The notes: generated by a model not told the origin, from the sequence alone. Shown: positions 36,008-45,871, counted from the stretch's first letter. The stretch is 64,000 nt of DNA from Ewingella sp963519305 (GCA_963519305.1 CAUQMS010000016.1:46852-110851); one strand, 5' to 3'. Numbers and translations are program-made.

Positions 36008-37645
36008 ATGCTCAGTCAAATTCAACGTTTTGGCGGTGCGATGTTCACGCCCGTGCTGCTGTTTCCGTTCGCAGGCATGGTGGTGGGGATCGCTATCATG
36101 CTGCAAAACCCGATGTTTGTCGGTGAGTCGCTCACCAACCCTGACAGCCTGTTTGCTCAAATCGTTCATATTATTGAAGAAGGCGGATGGACGGTCTTTC
36201 GCAACATGCCCTTGATTTTCGCCGTCGGCCTGCCGATTGGCCTCGCGAAACATGCGCAGGGACGCGCCTGTCTGGCCGCGTTGGTGAGTTTCATGACCTG
36301 TAATTATTTAATTAATGCCATGGGAATGACCTGGGGAGATTATTTCGGCGTTAATTTTAATGCCGAACCTGGCGGCCAAAGTGGTCTGGCAATGATTGCC
36401 GGAATTAAAACCCTCGATACCAGTATCATTGGCGCGATTATTATTTCCGGTGTCGTTACTTCTATTCACAATCATTTATTTGATAAACAGCTTCCGGTAT
36501 TTTTGGGTATTTTTCAGGGCAGCTCGTTTGTAGTGATTGTCGCTTTCCTGCTGATGATCCCCCTCGCCTGGGTGACGCTGCTGGTCTGGCCCAAAGTGCA
36601 GATGGGCATTCTGTCGATGCAACACTTCATGCTGGTTTCCGGCGCGCTTGGGGTGTGGGTCTATACCTTCCTTGAACGCATCCTGATCCCGACCGGACTG
36701 CACCATTTCGTCTACGGCCCGTTTATCTTCGGCCCTGCGGCGGTAGAAGGCGGCATTCAGGTCTACTGGGCCGAGCATCTGCAAGCCTTCAGTCAGAGCA
36801 CTGAGCCGCTGAAAGCCTTATTCCCGCAGGGCGGATTTGCGCTTCACGGCAACTCGAAGGTCTTCGGCTCGGTCGGTATCGCGCTGGCGATTTACGCCAC
36901 GGCGGCACCGGAAAACCGGGTCAAGGTGGCAGGGCTGCTGATCCCGGCGACCCTCACCGCCATGCTGGTTGGCATTACTGAACCGCTGGAATTCACCTTC
37001 CTGTTTATTTCACCGCTGCTGTTTGCGGTCCACGCCCTGCTCTCCGCCACTATGGCCACGCTGATGTATATGGCCGGCGTGGTCGGCAATATGGGTGGCG
37101 GCCTGCTCGACCAGTTCCTGCCGCAGAACTGGATCCCGATGTACCACAACCATGCCTCGATGATGTTCAAGCAGATAGGGATTGGTCTGGTATTTACCGG
37201 CATCTGGTTCCTGGTATTCCGCACGCTGATCCTGCGCCTTAACCTCAAAACACCAGGGCGCGAAGAGAGTGAAATCAAGCTTTACAACAAAGCCGATTAT
37301 CTGGCGCGTAAAAACAGCACCGTCAGCGGTTCGCCGCAGAGCCCGGCAGCCGGCATCCTCAGCGCGCTGGGTGGTGCGGCCAATATCCTCAATCTCAGCA
37401 ACTGCGCCACCCGCCTGCGCATTACCCTCGCTGATATGGCACTGACGCAACGTGATGAAGTCTTCAAAGCCCTCGGCGCACACGGCGTCGTGCGACGCGG
37501 CAACGGCATCCAGATCATTGTCGGCCTGCACGTCCCTCAGGTCCGCGACAAGATTGAAGCCCTGATGAAACAGGACACACCGGTTACCCCATCCCAGGCC
37601 GGGGGATCTACCCCGGCAGAATCACCCCTTACGGAGGCAGTATGA
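36008..37645 (+). CDS. aglA: PTS alpha-glucoside transporter EIICB (AglA/GlvC type)
   Basis: A 545-residue membrane permease of the glucose/alpha-glucoside PTS superfamily. EIIC occupies about 1-420 (SFMTCNYLINAMGMTWGDYFG; GLHHFVYGPFIFGP; ITEPLEFTFLFISP) and EIIB follows, with the phosphorylated Cys466 in ILNLSNCATRLRITL. It imports and phosphorylates maltose-type disaccharides. No EIIA is encoded nearby, so glucose EIIA (Crr) from the host must supply phosphate. It ends inside the aglB start (ATGA overlap). Confidence 0.9.
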   Translation: MLSQIQRFGGAMFTPVLLFPFAGMVVGIAIMLQNPMFVGESLTNPDSLFAQIVHIIEEGGWTVFRNMPLIFAVGLPIGLAKHAQGRACLAALVSFMTCNYLINAMGMTWGDYFGVNFNAEPGGQSGLAMIAGIKTLDTSIIGAIIISGVVTSIHNHLFDKQLPVFLGIFQGSSFVVIVAFLLMIPLAWVTLLVWPKVQMGILSMQHFMLVSGALGVWVYTFLERILIPTGLHHFVYGPFIFGPAAVEGGIQVYWAEHLQAFSQSTEPLKALFPQGGFALHGNSKVFGSVGIALAIYATAAPENRVKVAGLLIPATLTAMLVGITEPLEFTFLFISPLLFAVHALLSATMATLMYMAGVVGNMGGGLLDQFLPQNWIPMYHNHASMMFKQIGIGLVFTGIWFLVFRTLILRLNLKTPGREESEIKLYNKADYLARKNSTVSGSPQSPAAGILSALGGAANILNLSNCATRLRITLADMALTQRDEVFKALGAHGVVRRGNGIQIIVGLHVPQVRDKIEALMKQDTPVTPSQAGGSTPAESPLTEAV

Positions 37646-38967
37646 TGAAGAAATTTTCAGTAGTCGTGGCAGGCGGTGGCAGTACCTTTACGCCGGGTAT
37701 CGTATTGATGTTGCTGGCTAATCAGCAGAGATTCCCGCTGCGCGCCATCAAGTTCTATGACAACGACGGCGCGCGTCAGGAAATCGTGGCCGAAGCCTGC
37801 AAAGTGATCCTGAAAGAGCAGGCGCCAGATATTGAGTTCAGCTACACCACCGACCCGAAAACGGCCTTTACCGACGTCGATTTCGTTATGGCTCATATCC
37901 GCGTAGGTAAATATCCGATGCGCGAAAAGGATGAAAAAATCCCTCTGCGCCACGGTGTGGTGGGTCAGGAAACCTGCGGTCCCGGAGGGATTGCATACGG
38001 AATGCGCTCGATTGGCGGCGTGCTGGAAATTGTCGATTATATGGAAAAATATTCGCCGAATGCCTGGATGCTCAACTACTCCAACCCGGCGGCGATTGTG
38101 GCTGAAGCGACCCGCCGTTTACGTCCGGGATCGAAAATCCTCAACATTTGCGATATGCCGATTGGCATCGAAGGCCGCATGGCGCAGATTGCCGGTCTGA
38201 AATCCCGCAAAGAGATGCGCGTGCGTTACTACGGCCTCAATCACTTTGGCTGGTGGACCTCCGTAGAGGATTTGCAGGGCAATGATCTGATGCCGAAAAT
38301 CCGCGAACATGTGGCCAAACATGGCTATGTACCGCCAACGGACGAACCGGGTGTGGAAGCCAGCTGGAACGACACCTTTGCCAAAGCCAAAGACGTCTGG
38401 GCGCTGGATCCCTCCACTTTCCCGAATACCTACCTGAAATATTATCTTTATCCGGACTACGTAGTGTCACACGCTAACCCGGAACACACCCGCGCCAATG
38501 AAGTGATGGAGCATCGCGAGAAGCACGTATTCAGCTCCTGCGCGGCCATTACGCAGGCGGGTAAATCTTCGGCAGGCGAGTTGGAAATTGATGAACATGC
38601 GTCATACATCGTCGATCTCGCCACCGCCATCGCCTTCAACACGCAGGAAAGAATGCTGCTGATTGTGCCAAACCAGGGCGCTATTAATAATTTCGACCCG
38701 GAAGCCATGGTAGAAATTCCTTGCCTGGTCGGCAGCCACGGGCCGGAGCCGCTGACCGTCGGTAAAATCCCGCTGTTCCAGCACGGGCTGATGAGCCAGC
38801 AGGTGGCGGTGGAGAAACTGGTGGTGGAGGCCTGGGTTGAAAAATCTTACCTGAAACTGTGGCAGGCGATCACGCTGTCGAAAACCGTGCCGAGCGCGTC
38901 CGTCGCCAAAGCCATTCTTGATGATCTGGTTGAAGCCAATAAGGAGTACTGGCCGGAACTGAAATAA
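37642..38967 (+). CDS. aglB: 6-phospho-alpha-glucosidase, GH4 (AglB/GlvA type)
   Basis: A 441-residue NAD- and metal-dependent glycosidase of family GH4. It hydrolyses 6-phospho-alpha-glucosides formed by the PTS. The NAD loop VVAGGGSTFTPG is at 8-19, the metal-binding Cys170 in NICDMPIGIEG and His201 in GLNHFGWW. The start overlaps the aglA stop by 4 bases (ATGA); a second ATG follows at 37645. A strong terminator ends the operon. Confidence 0.93.
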   Translation: MMKKFSVVVAGGGSTFTPGIVLMLLANQQRFPLRAIKFYDNDGARQEIVAEACKVILKEQAPDIEFSYTTDPKTAFTDVDFVMAHIRVGKYPMREKDEKIPLRHGVVGQETCGPGGIAYGMRSIGGVLEIVDYMEKYSPNAWMLNYSNPAAIVAEATRRLRPGSKILNICDMPIGIEGRMAQIAGLKSRKEMRVRYYGLNHFGWWTSVEDLQGNDLMPKIREHVAKHGYVPPTDEPGVEASWNDTFAKAKDVWALDPSTFPNTYLKYYLYPDYVVSHANPEHTRANEVMEHREKHVFSSCAAITQAGKSSAGELEIDEHASYIVDLATAIAFNTQERMLLIVPNQGAINNFDPEAMVEIPCLVGSHGPEPLTVGKIPLFQHGLMSQQVAVEKLVVEAWVEKSYLKLWQAITLSKTVPSASVAKAILDDLVEANKEYWPELK

Positions 38968-38974
38968 CGTCCAT

Positions 38975-39011
38975 AAAAAACGGCGCACTTTTTAAGGTAC
39001 GCCGTTTTTTT
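38975..39011. terminator. Bidirectional terminator between aglB and the TetR gene
   Basis: AAAAAACGGCG at 38975-38985 pairs with CGCCGTTTTTT at 39000-39010. The T-run on each strand lets it end both the aglAB transcript and the convergent TetR transcript. Confidence 0.85.
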
Positions 39012-39022
39012 AATTCATTTTG

Positions 39023-39643
39023 CTACTTGCCGTCAGGCCATACCCGCAGGCCGTTTTCGACAATCGCCAGCATCTCCTGCTCGCTCGCCCCCTCTTTGGC
39101 TTTGATCGACATGCCGTTTAACAGCGTGCCGTAAAAACTGGCCAGCCCTGCGGCATCTGCCGTGGCAGGGACATCGCCGTCTTTAATTCCCTGTTCGATA
39201 CGCGCTTTTAGCGCACATTCGGACTGATGCCGGGCGGCATTCACCGCTTTCTGCACCGGCGAAGAGCTCGGGCAGGAGTTCACCGTTGAGACCACCAGCA
39301 TACAACCCGGCGGGGTTTGCGGGTCGACAAATGAGTGTGCTGCTTCATGCAGAATTCGGCTCACGGCGGCTTTGGCGGTCTCTTCTTTGCAGGCTTCCTG
39401 CTGATAGCTGCCAGGGCCGTGGGTATAGCGCTCAATCGCCTGTAAAAACAGCCCCTCTTTATCTCCAAATGCGCTGTAAATACTGGGGGGTGTAACCTGC
39501 ATTTCTGCCAGCAACTCGGCCATGGAGGTGGTTTCATAGCCCTGCGACCAGAACAGGCGCATGGCCCGTTCCAGTACAGTATCGCGGTCAAAAGAGCGCG
39601 GCCGGCCGCGCGCTTTAGCGGTGGAAGGTTTATCTGTTTTCAT
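39023..39643 (-). CDS. TetR-family regulator
   Basis: A 206-residue regulator. The helix-turn-helix spans about 15-62 (RSFDRDTVLERAMRLFWSQGYETTSMAELLAEMQVTPPSIYSAFGDKEGLFLQAI) and the C-terminal part resembles the AcrR/ComR branch (PPGCMLVVSTVNSCPSS). It lies 48 bases after the MFS gene on the same strand and probably shares its transcript and represses it. Confidence 0.88.
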   Translation of the reverse strand: MKTDKPSTAKARGRPRSFDRDTVLERAMRLFWSQGYETTSMAELLAEMQVTPPSIYSAFGDKEGLFLQAIERYTHGPGSYQQEACKEETAKAAVSRILHEAAHSFVDPQTPPGCMLVVSTVNSCPSSSPVQKAVNAARHQSECALKARIEQGIKDGDVPATADAAGLASFYGTLLNGMSIKAKEGASEQEMLAIVENGLRVWPDGK

Positions 39644-39691
39644 GACAACCGATTCTAAGAGATGCGGCTTATTGCAGCAAGCCGCTCACTG

Positions 39692-40903
39692 TTACTCCAG
39701 CGGAACAACCCGCGTGACGGACTGCGGGCGGGTGAGGAAAATCGTCACTACGGCCAGCAATGCCAGTGCGCCTCCCAGCATAAAGGAGCTGCCGGTACCT
39801 TGCGTATCCGCCAAAATACCGCCGAAGAAAGCCCCGCTCGCCAGGGCAATCTGGAAGATAAACACCGTCAACGCAGATGCCGCTTCAAACATCGTCGGGG
39901 CCGCCTGATACAACCAGATGTTCAGGCAGACCGGCAATGCGCCGAAAGCCAGCCCCCACAGTACCACCAGCGACGAGGCCGTGACGGTACTTGCGCTGAG
40001 TTGCGACGCCGCAAATACCGCTACGCCGAGCAGCAGCATATTCACCAAGAAGGTCCGTTTCACGCCAAACTCGCGCACCGTGACTTCGGTCAGGAAGGTG
40101 CCAATCAGGCCTGCCGCACCATAACCCATCAACAACAGCGACAGATCAGACGGGGCCAGACGAACCTGAAAACGCAGCCAGGGCTCAAGGTAGGTATAAG
40201 CCGAAAAGTGCGCTGAGGCCATAAACAGCGCGATGATCAGGCCATAGCGCACACCGGGAATTTTTGCCACGCTGAACAGCGCCCGGGCATTCATTGACTG
40301 GCTGGCCGGTAACGAAGGTAACGTCGCCCACTGCAACACAAAGACGGCCACCGCCAGCCCGGTATTAAGGGTAAACGCCATCCGCCAGCCATATAACTCA
40401 CCAATAAAGGCGCCAGCGGGCACCCCGGCCACGGTACCAATCGCCACACCGGCGCTGATAAGCGAAATTGCCCGCGCGCCCTGTGCTTCAGACACCAGAC
40501 GGCGCCCGGCAGGAATGGCGAACGACCAGAACCCACCCACGGCCACGCCGAGAATAATGCGTCCGATCAGCAAAACCGTAAACGAAGGTGCCAGCATGGC
40601 GGCCGCGTTGGAAAAAATCAGCAGACCCGAGAGCGTCAGCAGCAACGTACGGCGGTTCAGCTGACGTGAAAACAGAATGAGCAGGATGGCTGAAATAGCT
40701 GCAACCACACCGGGCAGCATGACGGCCAGACCGGCCTGTCCTTCAGTGACGTTCAGCGAACGTGCGATAGGCGTCAGTAAACCAATGGGCAGAAATTCGG
40801 TATTGATGAGCACGAAGGTGCCGCAGGCCAGTGAAAGTACGCCCAGCCAGCGCTGGAAAGCCGAGGGGTGTGGCTGGGCGTCAGTCGATGTGCACTCAGT
40901 CAT
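39692..40903 (-). CDS. DHA1-type MFS efflux transporter (AraJ/YdhP-like)
   Basis: A 403-residue 12-helix exporter. TFVLINTEFLPIGLLTPIARSLNVTEGQAGLAVMLPG, IGRIILGVAVGGFWSFAIPAGRRLV and GTVAGVPAGAFIGELYGWRMAF are typical of the sugar/arabinose efflux-like DHA1 group. ATG at 40903 has AGGA 9 bases upstream; the frame to 41092 reads through an intergenic sequence. Probably regulated by the TetR protein encoded after it. Confidence 0.88.
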   Translation of the reverse strand: MTECTSTDAQPHPSAFQRWLGVLSLACGTFVLINTEFLPIGLLTPIARSLNVTEGQAGLAVMLPGVVAAISAILLILFSRQLNRRTLLLTLSGLLIFSNAAAMLAPSFTVLLIGRIILGVAVGGFWSFAIPAGRRLVSEAQGARAISLISAGVAIGTVAGVPAGAFIGELYGWRMAFTLNTGLAVAVFVLQWATLPSLPASQSMNARALFSVAKIPGVRYGLIIALFMASAHFSAYTYLEPWLRFQVRLAPSDLSLLLMGYGAAGLIGTFLTEVTVREFGVKRTFLVNMLLLGVAVFAASQLSASTVTASSLVVLWGLAFGALPVCLNIWLYQAAPTMFEAASALTVFIFQIALASGAFFGGILADTQGTGSSFMLGGALALLAVVTIFLTRPQSVTRVVPLE

Positions 40904-40990
40904 GATGGTTGTCCTGATATTTTTATAAGTGAATGGAGCAGGTGTAATGCGGCTATAAAACGTGATTGAGCTCACGGCGTCAAGATATTT

Positions 40991-41006
40991 CGTAATGATC
41001 GTTACG
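40991..41006. promoter_or_regulatory. Palindrome upstream of the MFS/TetR pair
   Basis: CGTAA (40991-40995) and TTACG (41002-41006) flank TGATCG, itself nearly symmetric. It lies about 90 bases before the MFS start, so it is a candidate TetR operator. The rest of the 320-base gap holds the lone iteron described separately and no gene. Confidence 0.45.
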
Positions 41007-41131
41007 TTAATATTTAGACTGATTTTCGCTAAGCCACAATCTACCTGCCCTGCGGCTCTTTTTGCCTGCAAGGCTGTCAGCAAGGGCATCAACGGCTAAG
41101 ACAATGCGCTAAAACAGACCGGAGGCACGGG

Positions 41132-41153
41132 CAGGAAATTATTCCACATATAA
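41132..41153 (+). repeat. Single ectopic copy of the plasmid replication iteron
   Basis: CAGGAAATTATTCCACATAT followed by AA matches the iteron consensus of the rep region at 61.4-62.4 kb. The last 18 bases (41136-41153) are identical to 61316-61333 just upstream of rep. It has the same orientation as the array but lies 20 kb away in the gap after the ABC operon. Confidence 0.8.
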
Positions 41154-41224
41154 GCATGTTGTAACTAAGAGGCCGAATGACAGAGGAAGAGAATTTGCGT
41201 TCGGAAAAGGCTAATTATGCACGT

Positions 41225-43024
41225 CTACATCTGCAAAAAATGACCCGCTGACACCTCGCGCCACTGGCGTTTTGGCGGCTGATAACCAGCAGCGCGCAGC
41301 GGACTTTCCAGCTCCTCATGCACCAGCGCGTGCAGACGCTGATGATGCGGATCAGGCACCGGAACGGCGGCGAGAAGTTTGCGGGTATAGGCGTGCTGGG
41401 GGTTATCAAAAATGGCCGCACGCGGACCGATTTCAACAATTTCACCGAGGTACATCACCGCCACGCGGTGACTGATACGTTCGACCACCGCCATATCATG
41501 CGAGATGAACAGGTACGCCAGCCCGAGCTGTTGCTGGAGATCGAGCATCAGATTGAGGATCTGCGCTTTGACGGAGACGTCGAGCGCTGAAACCGATTCG
41601 TCGGCGATGATAAGTTTCGGTTGTAGCGCCAGTGCGCGGGCAATGCAGATCCGCTGGCGCTGACCGCCGGAAAACTGGTGCGGGAAGCGCTGCGCGACAT
41701 CGGCATGCAACCCGACCTGCTCGAGCAACGCGGCGACTTTTTGGTCCGCCTCTTCTCTGCTTATCATGCCGTGAGCGATCATCGGTTCAGCGATAGCATG
41801 ACCAATGCGCATACGCGGATTCAGGCTCTCGTAGGGATCCTGAAAGATCATCTGCGCGTGAGTACGCAGTTCACTGAGCCGCTGTTTGTCCGCACGCCGC
41901 ATGTCCTGCCCGTTCAGCAGGATCTCACCGCTGTTGGCTTCGGTCAGGCGCAAAATGGCCCTGCCGGTGGTGGACTTTCCACAGCCGGACTCGCCCACCA
42001 GAGAGAGCGTTTCGCCCGGTTGCAGGCGGAACCCGATATCTTCCACCGCGTGAACCCGCGCCGACACCCGGCGCAGCAGGCCCTCGCGGATATCAAAACG
42101 CGTCACCAGATGGCTGACATCCAGCACCGGCTGACCGGGGCGGACGGTATCGGTGGATGGCGCAACGGGCAGGGAAATACCGGTCTGGCGGTCAATTAGC
42201 GGGAAGCGTTGTGGCAGGCTGAAACCGGCCATCGAACCCAGCTTTGGCACCGCCGAGAGCAGCGAACGCGTGTAGGGGTGTTGCGGGCGGTCAAAGATTT
42301 CGCGCGTGGTGGCGTTCTCCACGGCCTGCCCCTGATACATAACCAGCGTGCGGTCAGCCACTTCGGCCACCACTCCCATGTCATGGGTGATAAACAGCAC
42401 CGACATGCCCTCTTCCTGTTGCAGGGATTTTATCAGCGCCAGGATCTGCGCCTGAATGGTGACATCCAGCGCAGTCGTGGGTTCATCGGCAATCAGCAGA
42501 CGTGGGTTACAGGCCAGCGCAATGGCGATCACCACCCGCTGACGCATTCCGCCGGAGAAACTTTGCGGATACTCATCCAGCCGGGATTTTGCCGCCGGAA
42601 TACGCACTTTATCCAGCAGCCGCACCGCTTCGGCGCGCGCCTGTGCGTCATTCAGGCCCCGGTGACGTTTCAGTACTTCAGTGATCTGATAGCCGATTTT
42701 CAGCACCGGATTGAGGCTGGTCATCGGTTCCTGAAAGATCATCCCAATACGGTTACCGCGCAGGTTCTGCATCTGTTTTGGCGTGAGCGTCAGCAGGTCC
42801 TGACCGTCGAAATGAACCTGCCCGCTGAGCCTGGCCTGACGTTCCGAAAGCAGCCGCATAATCGACATGGCGGTGACGCTTTTGCCCGACCCGGACTCGC
42901 CCACCAGCGCCACGGTTTCGCGCTCGCCGATAGTAAAAGAAAGGTCGCGGACCACGTTCAGCCACTCGCCGTTGACCTGAAAAGCAGTGTTGAGGTTTTC
43001 AACCTGCAAAACGGGCGTCATCAT
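41225..43024 (-). CDS. Peptide-type ABC transporter, fused double ATPase (GsiA-like)
   Basis: A 599-residue protein with two complete ABC ATPases in tandem, like GsiA or a DppD-DppF fusion. In the first domain Walker A is GESGSGKS (about 42-49), signature SFSGG (about 155) and Walker B LLIADEPTTALD. In the second are GESGCGKST, QFSGGQRQR and LIIADESVSALD, each with the oligopeptide C-terminal extension (HPYTRSLLSAVP; HAYTRKLLAAVP). It powers the permeases encoded just upstream. The start is ATG 43024 with AGGA 6 bases ahead; the in-frame TTG at 43030 is less likely. Confidence 0.92.
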   Translation of the reverse strand: MMTPVLQVENLNTAFQVNGEWLNVVRDLSFTIGERETVALVGESGSGKSVTAMSIMRLLSERQARLSGQVHFDGQDLLTLTPKQMQNLRGNRIGMIFQEPMTSLNPVLKIGYQITEVLKRHRGLNDAQARAEAVRLLDKVRIPAAKSRLDEYPQSFSGGMRQRVVIAIALACNPRLLIADEPTTALDVTIQAQILALIKSLQQEEGMSVLFITHDMGVVAEVADRTLVMYQGQAVENATTREIFDRPQHPYTRSLLSAVPKLGSMAGFSLPQRFPLIDRQTGISLPVAPSTDTVRPGQPVLDVSHLVTRFDIREGLLRRVSARVHAVEDIGFRLQPGETLSLVGESGCGKSTTGRAILRLTEANSGEILLNGQDMRRADKQRLSELRTHAQMIFQDPYESLNPRMRIGHAIAEPMIAHGMISREEADQKVAALLEQVGLHADVAQRFPHQFSGGQRQRICIARALALQPKLIIADESVSALDVSVKAQILNLMLDLQQQLGLAYLFISHDMAVVERISHRVAVMYLGEIVEIGPRAAIFDNPQHAYTRKLLAAVPVPDPHHQRLHALVHEELESPLRAAGYQPPKRQWREVSAGHFLQM

Positions 43025-43026
43025 AC

Positions 43027-43947
43027 TCAATCCTGACTCCTTGGGTTGAGAATGTCGCGCAGCGCGTCTCCCACCAGGTTTATGGCCACAATCAGCAGCA
43101 GCAACGTGATGCCGGGGAAGAGACTGATCCAGTAGTCGCCGGACATCAGATATTCAAATCCGTTGGCGATCAGCAGTCCGAGCGACGGCTCGGTGACCGG
43201 TAAACCAACCCCCAAAAACGAGAGCGTGGCCTCCAGCATGATGGCGTAGGCGATACGCATGGTCGCCACCACAATCAGCGGCGGCAGGCAGTTGGGCAAA
43301 ATATGCCAAAACAGAATGCGTCGGTTAGAAAGCGCCATGCTGCGTGCAGCATCAACATAACTACGGCGGCGTTCGAGCAGCGCTGAACCGCGCACCGTGC
43401 GGGCGTAATAAGCCCATTGGGTGACAACCAGCGCCAGAATGATTTTATCGACGCCCTGCCCCAATACTGCTAATAAAATCAGCGCGATAAGGATCGGCGG
43501 GAAGCTGAGCTGGATATCCACAATGCGCATGATGACCGCGTCAGTCTTTCCTCCAGCGTAGGCACTGATAAGCCCTAAAGCCGCACCGAGCGTCAGCGCA
43601 ATGGCCGCGCTGAGTACGCCGACCAGCAGGCTGGTGCGGGTGCCGTAGAGTATGGCACTAAACAGATCCCTCCCCTGATCGTCGGTCCCCAGCCAGTAGG
43701 TCATCCCGGTGGCGCTGGCGGACCCCGGCGTCAGGCGGCCGTCCATGATATCGAGCTGCATCAGATCATAGGGGTTTTGTGGTGAGACCCAGGGTGCCAG
43801 CACCGCGAGAAGCACGGCGATACCCAGAATGATCAGACCGGCCAGCGACAGCCGGTTTCGCAGCAGGGCTTTGACGGTGGTATAAAACGCTGAATGCGGT
43901 TTTTCCGCGCTGGCGCTCTGGCGCGAATGTACGGAGCGGGACGGCAT
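43027..43947 (-). CDS. Peptide-type ABC permease (DppC/GsiD-like)
   Basis: A 306-residue inner-membrane permease. After an N-terminal segment (LAGLIILGIAVLLAVLAPWVSP), the motif YWLGTDDQGRDLFSAILYGTRTSL and the coupling loop YVDAARSMALSNRRILFWHILPN (EAA-like) identify the second subunit of oligopeptide-type transporters. It overlaps the preceding permease gene by one base (TGATG) and partners with it. Confidence 0.92.
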   Translation of the reverse strand: MPSRSVHSRQSASAEKPHSAFYTTVKALLRNRLSLAGLIILGIAVLLAVLAPWVSPQNPYDLMQLDIMDGRLTPGSASATGMTYWLGTDDQGRDLFSAILYGTRTSLLVGVLSAAIALTLGAALGLISAYAGGKTDAVIMRIVDIQLSFPPILIALILLAVLGQGVDKIILALVVTQWAYYARTVRGSALLERRRSYVDAARSMALSNRRILFWHILPNCLPPLIVVATMRIAYAIMLEATLSFLGVGLPVTEPSLGLLIANGFEYLMSGDYWISLFPGITLLLLIVAINLVGDALRDILNPRSQD

Positions 43948-44921
43948 CAGCGGTCGCTCCCCAGTCGCACACGCGGGTCAACTACCACATACAGCACGTC
44001 CACCAGCAGGTTAATCAGGCTGAACATCACTACGGTTATCATCAGGTACGCCAGGATCACCGGCCGGTCAAGAACCGCAATAGAATCAATAATCAGTTTT
44101 CCCATCCCCGGCCAGGCGTAAATGGTTTCGGTCACCACCGCGAAGGCAATCAGCGACCCCAGCTCCAGCCCGATCACCGTGATAAGCGGAATTAGCGTAT
44201 TTTTCAGCACGTGAACCAGCACGATGCGGGTTTCCGACAACCCCTTGGCGCGGGCAAAGCGGATGAAGTCCTGTTGCAGACACTCCATGACCCCCGCGCG
44301 GGTCAGGCGGATAATGAGGGAGATTTTAAACAGTGCCAGATTGAACGCGGGCAGGATCAGATGCAGCAGGCCATCGCGGGTGAATAGACTCAGCGGCACG
44401 CCGAGCACGTCCACCGTCGCACCGCGCCCGCTGGAGGGCAGAATACCCAGTTTGACGCTAAACAACATGATCATCATCAGCCCGATCCAGAACGTCGGCA
44501 GGCTGAACCCGAGGATGGAGAAAGTCATGATGGATTTTGACAGCCAGCCGTCCGGCCGCAGCCCGGCGTAAACGCCGAGTGGCACACCGACGACCAGCGC
44601 CATGACAAAAGCCGTCAGGGCCAGTTCCAGCGTGGCGGGCATACGCTGAAAAATCAGGTGCAGCGCAGGCTGGTTGTAGATAAAGGAGCTGCCCATGTCG
44701 CCATGCAGCGCATTGACCACAAACAGACCATATTGCTCCCACACCGGTTTGTCGAGGCCAAAGGAACGGATCACCTCAAGGCGTTCGGCCGGTGTCGCAT
44801 TGGTGCCGAGCAGCAGATCGACCGGATTACCGACCAGATACATCCCGCCGAATACCAGCAGCGACATTACCACCAGCGTGAGCAGCGTTTGTCCGCAGCG
44901 GTTCAGCAGGTAAGCGCTCAT
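43947..44921 (-). CDS. Peptide-type ABC permease (DppB/GsiC-like)
   Basis: A 324-residue permease with the usual first-subunit start (YLLNRCGQTLLTLVVMSLLVF), the loop GDMGSSFIYNQPALHLIFQRMPATLELAL and the EAA-type loop FIRFARAKGLSETRIVLVHVLKNTLIP, then ETIYAWPGMGKLI. It overlaps the nucleoside hydrolase gene before it by 4 bases (ATGA), so transporter and enzymes are made in step. Confidence 0.92.
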   Translation of the reverse strand: MSAYLLNRCGQTLLTLVVMSLLVFGGMYLVGNPVDLLLGTNATPAERLEVIRSFGLDKPVWEQYGLFVVNALHGDMGSSFIYNQPALHLIFQRMPATLELALTAFVMALVVGVPLGVYAGLRPDGWLSKSIMTFSILGFSLPTFWIGLMMIMLFSVKLGILPSSGRGATVDVLGVPLSLFTRDGLLHLILPAFNLALFKISLIIRLTRAGVMECLQQDFIRFARAKGLSETRIVLVHVLKNTLIPLITVIGLELGSLIAFAVVTETIYAWPGMGKLIIDSIAVLDRPVILAYLMITVVMFSLINLLVDVLYVVVDPRVRLGSDR

Positions 44922-45871
44922 GCTACCGGGTCGCCATAACGACTGATGCGTTGTTTCAGCAGAGCGAAGAAACCGCGCTCATTGACCGTCTGCATGACGG
45001 TGGCATTCGACTCGACGTCGAGTTTGCGGTAGAAATCCGCATAGGTGTAACCGGCTGTTTTGCCGCACACTTCCACGCCGACCGAGGCGGCCACGCCACT
45101 AAACAGATCCGGTTGCAGCAGCCACGCCACGGTGGTGGCATCATGCACCGGACCGCCGTCGCGGCCAAAACGGGTGATATCAGTGCGGTCGAATGCCGCC
45201 AGCAGATCCGCGATGGCCGTGCCCGGTGCGCCACCCTGCTGACGCAGGTAGTCGATATCCGGCGGGCAAATCAGCGCCTGAAAGGTCATGTCGAGCGGCA
45301 TGATGATTAAGGGCACACCACTGGTGAAGACTTTCTCTGCGGCGTGAGGGTCAGCGTAGACATTAAATTCAGCCCACGGAACGCGGTGGCCGAGCGCGGT
45401 AAAAGCGCAGCTCATGGTAACAATCTGGCGGATGCCGCGGACGACGTCAGGGTGCATACCCAGCGCCAGCGCAATGTTAGTCATCGGGCCTATCACGCAC
45501 AGCGTGACCGGATCGTTATCTTCTGCGGCCTGGCGCAGCGTGCGCACCAGAAAATCCACCGCGTGTTCTTCCTGCGGTTGCAATGCACCGGCGGGAACCA
45601 GCGCATCGCTAAACGCGCCGATGTGCGCATATTTGCCATAAACCTGTTCACGCACCAGCGGCCCCGGCGCACCGGCAAAGACCGGTACGTCAGTACGCCC
45701 GCTCAGGCCCACAATTTTGCAGGCATTTTGCAGCGTGGCCTGCAACGGAACATTGCCTGCCACCACGGTCACGCCGAGTAACTCCAGCTCCGGCGAGGCC
45801 AGCGCCAGCCAGAGCGCGATGGCGTCATCTACCCCGGGGTCGGTGTCAATAATCAGACGTTGCGGACTCAT
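44918..45871 (-). CDS. Inosine/uridine-type nucleoside hydrolase, copy 1
   Basis: A 317-residue ribonucleoside hydrolase. The calcium-binding cluster IIDTDPGVDDA (Asp9, Asp11, Asp15, Asp16) starts the protein, the sugar-binding AEFNVYADPHAA lies mid-way, and the active-site GGPVHDATTVA follows. It should cleave the N-glycosidic bond of a nucleoside to base plus ribose. It overlaps both neighbours by ATGA. It differs clearly from copy 2, so the pair is not a recent duplication and may divide substrates. Confidence 0.92.
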   Translation of the reverse strand: MSPQRLIIDTDPGVDDAIALWLALASPELELLGVTVVAGNVPLQATLQNACKIVGLSGRTDVPVFAGAPGPLVREQVYGKYAHIGAFSDALVPAGALQPQEEHAVDFLVRTLRQAAEDNDPVTLCVIGPMTNIALALGMHPDVVRGIRQIVTMSCAFTALGHRVPWAEFNVYADPHAAEKVFTSGVPLIIMPLDMTFQALICPPDIDYLRQQGGAPGTAIADLLAAFDRTDITRFGRDGGPVHDATTVAWLLQPDLFSGVAASVGVEVCGKTAGYTYADFYRKLDVESNATVMQTVNERGFFALLKQRISRYGDPVA

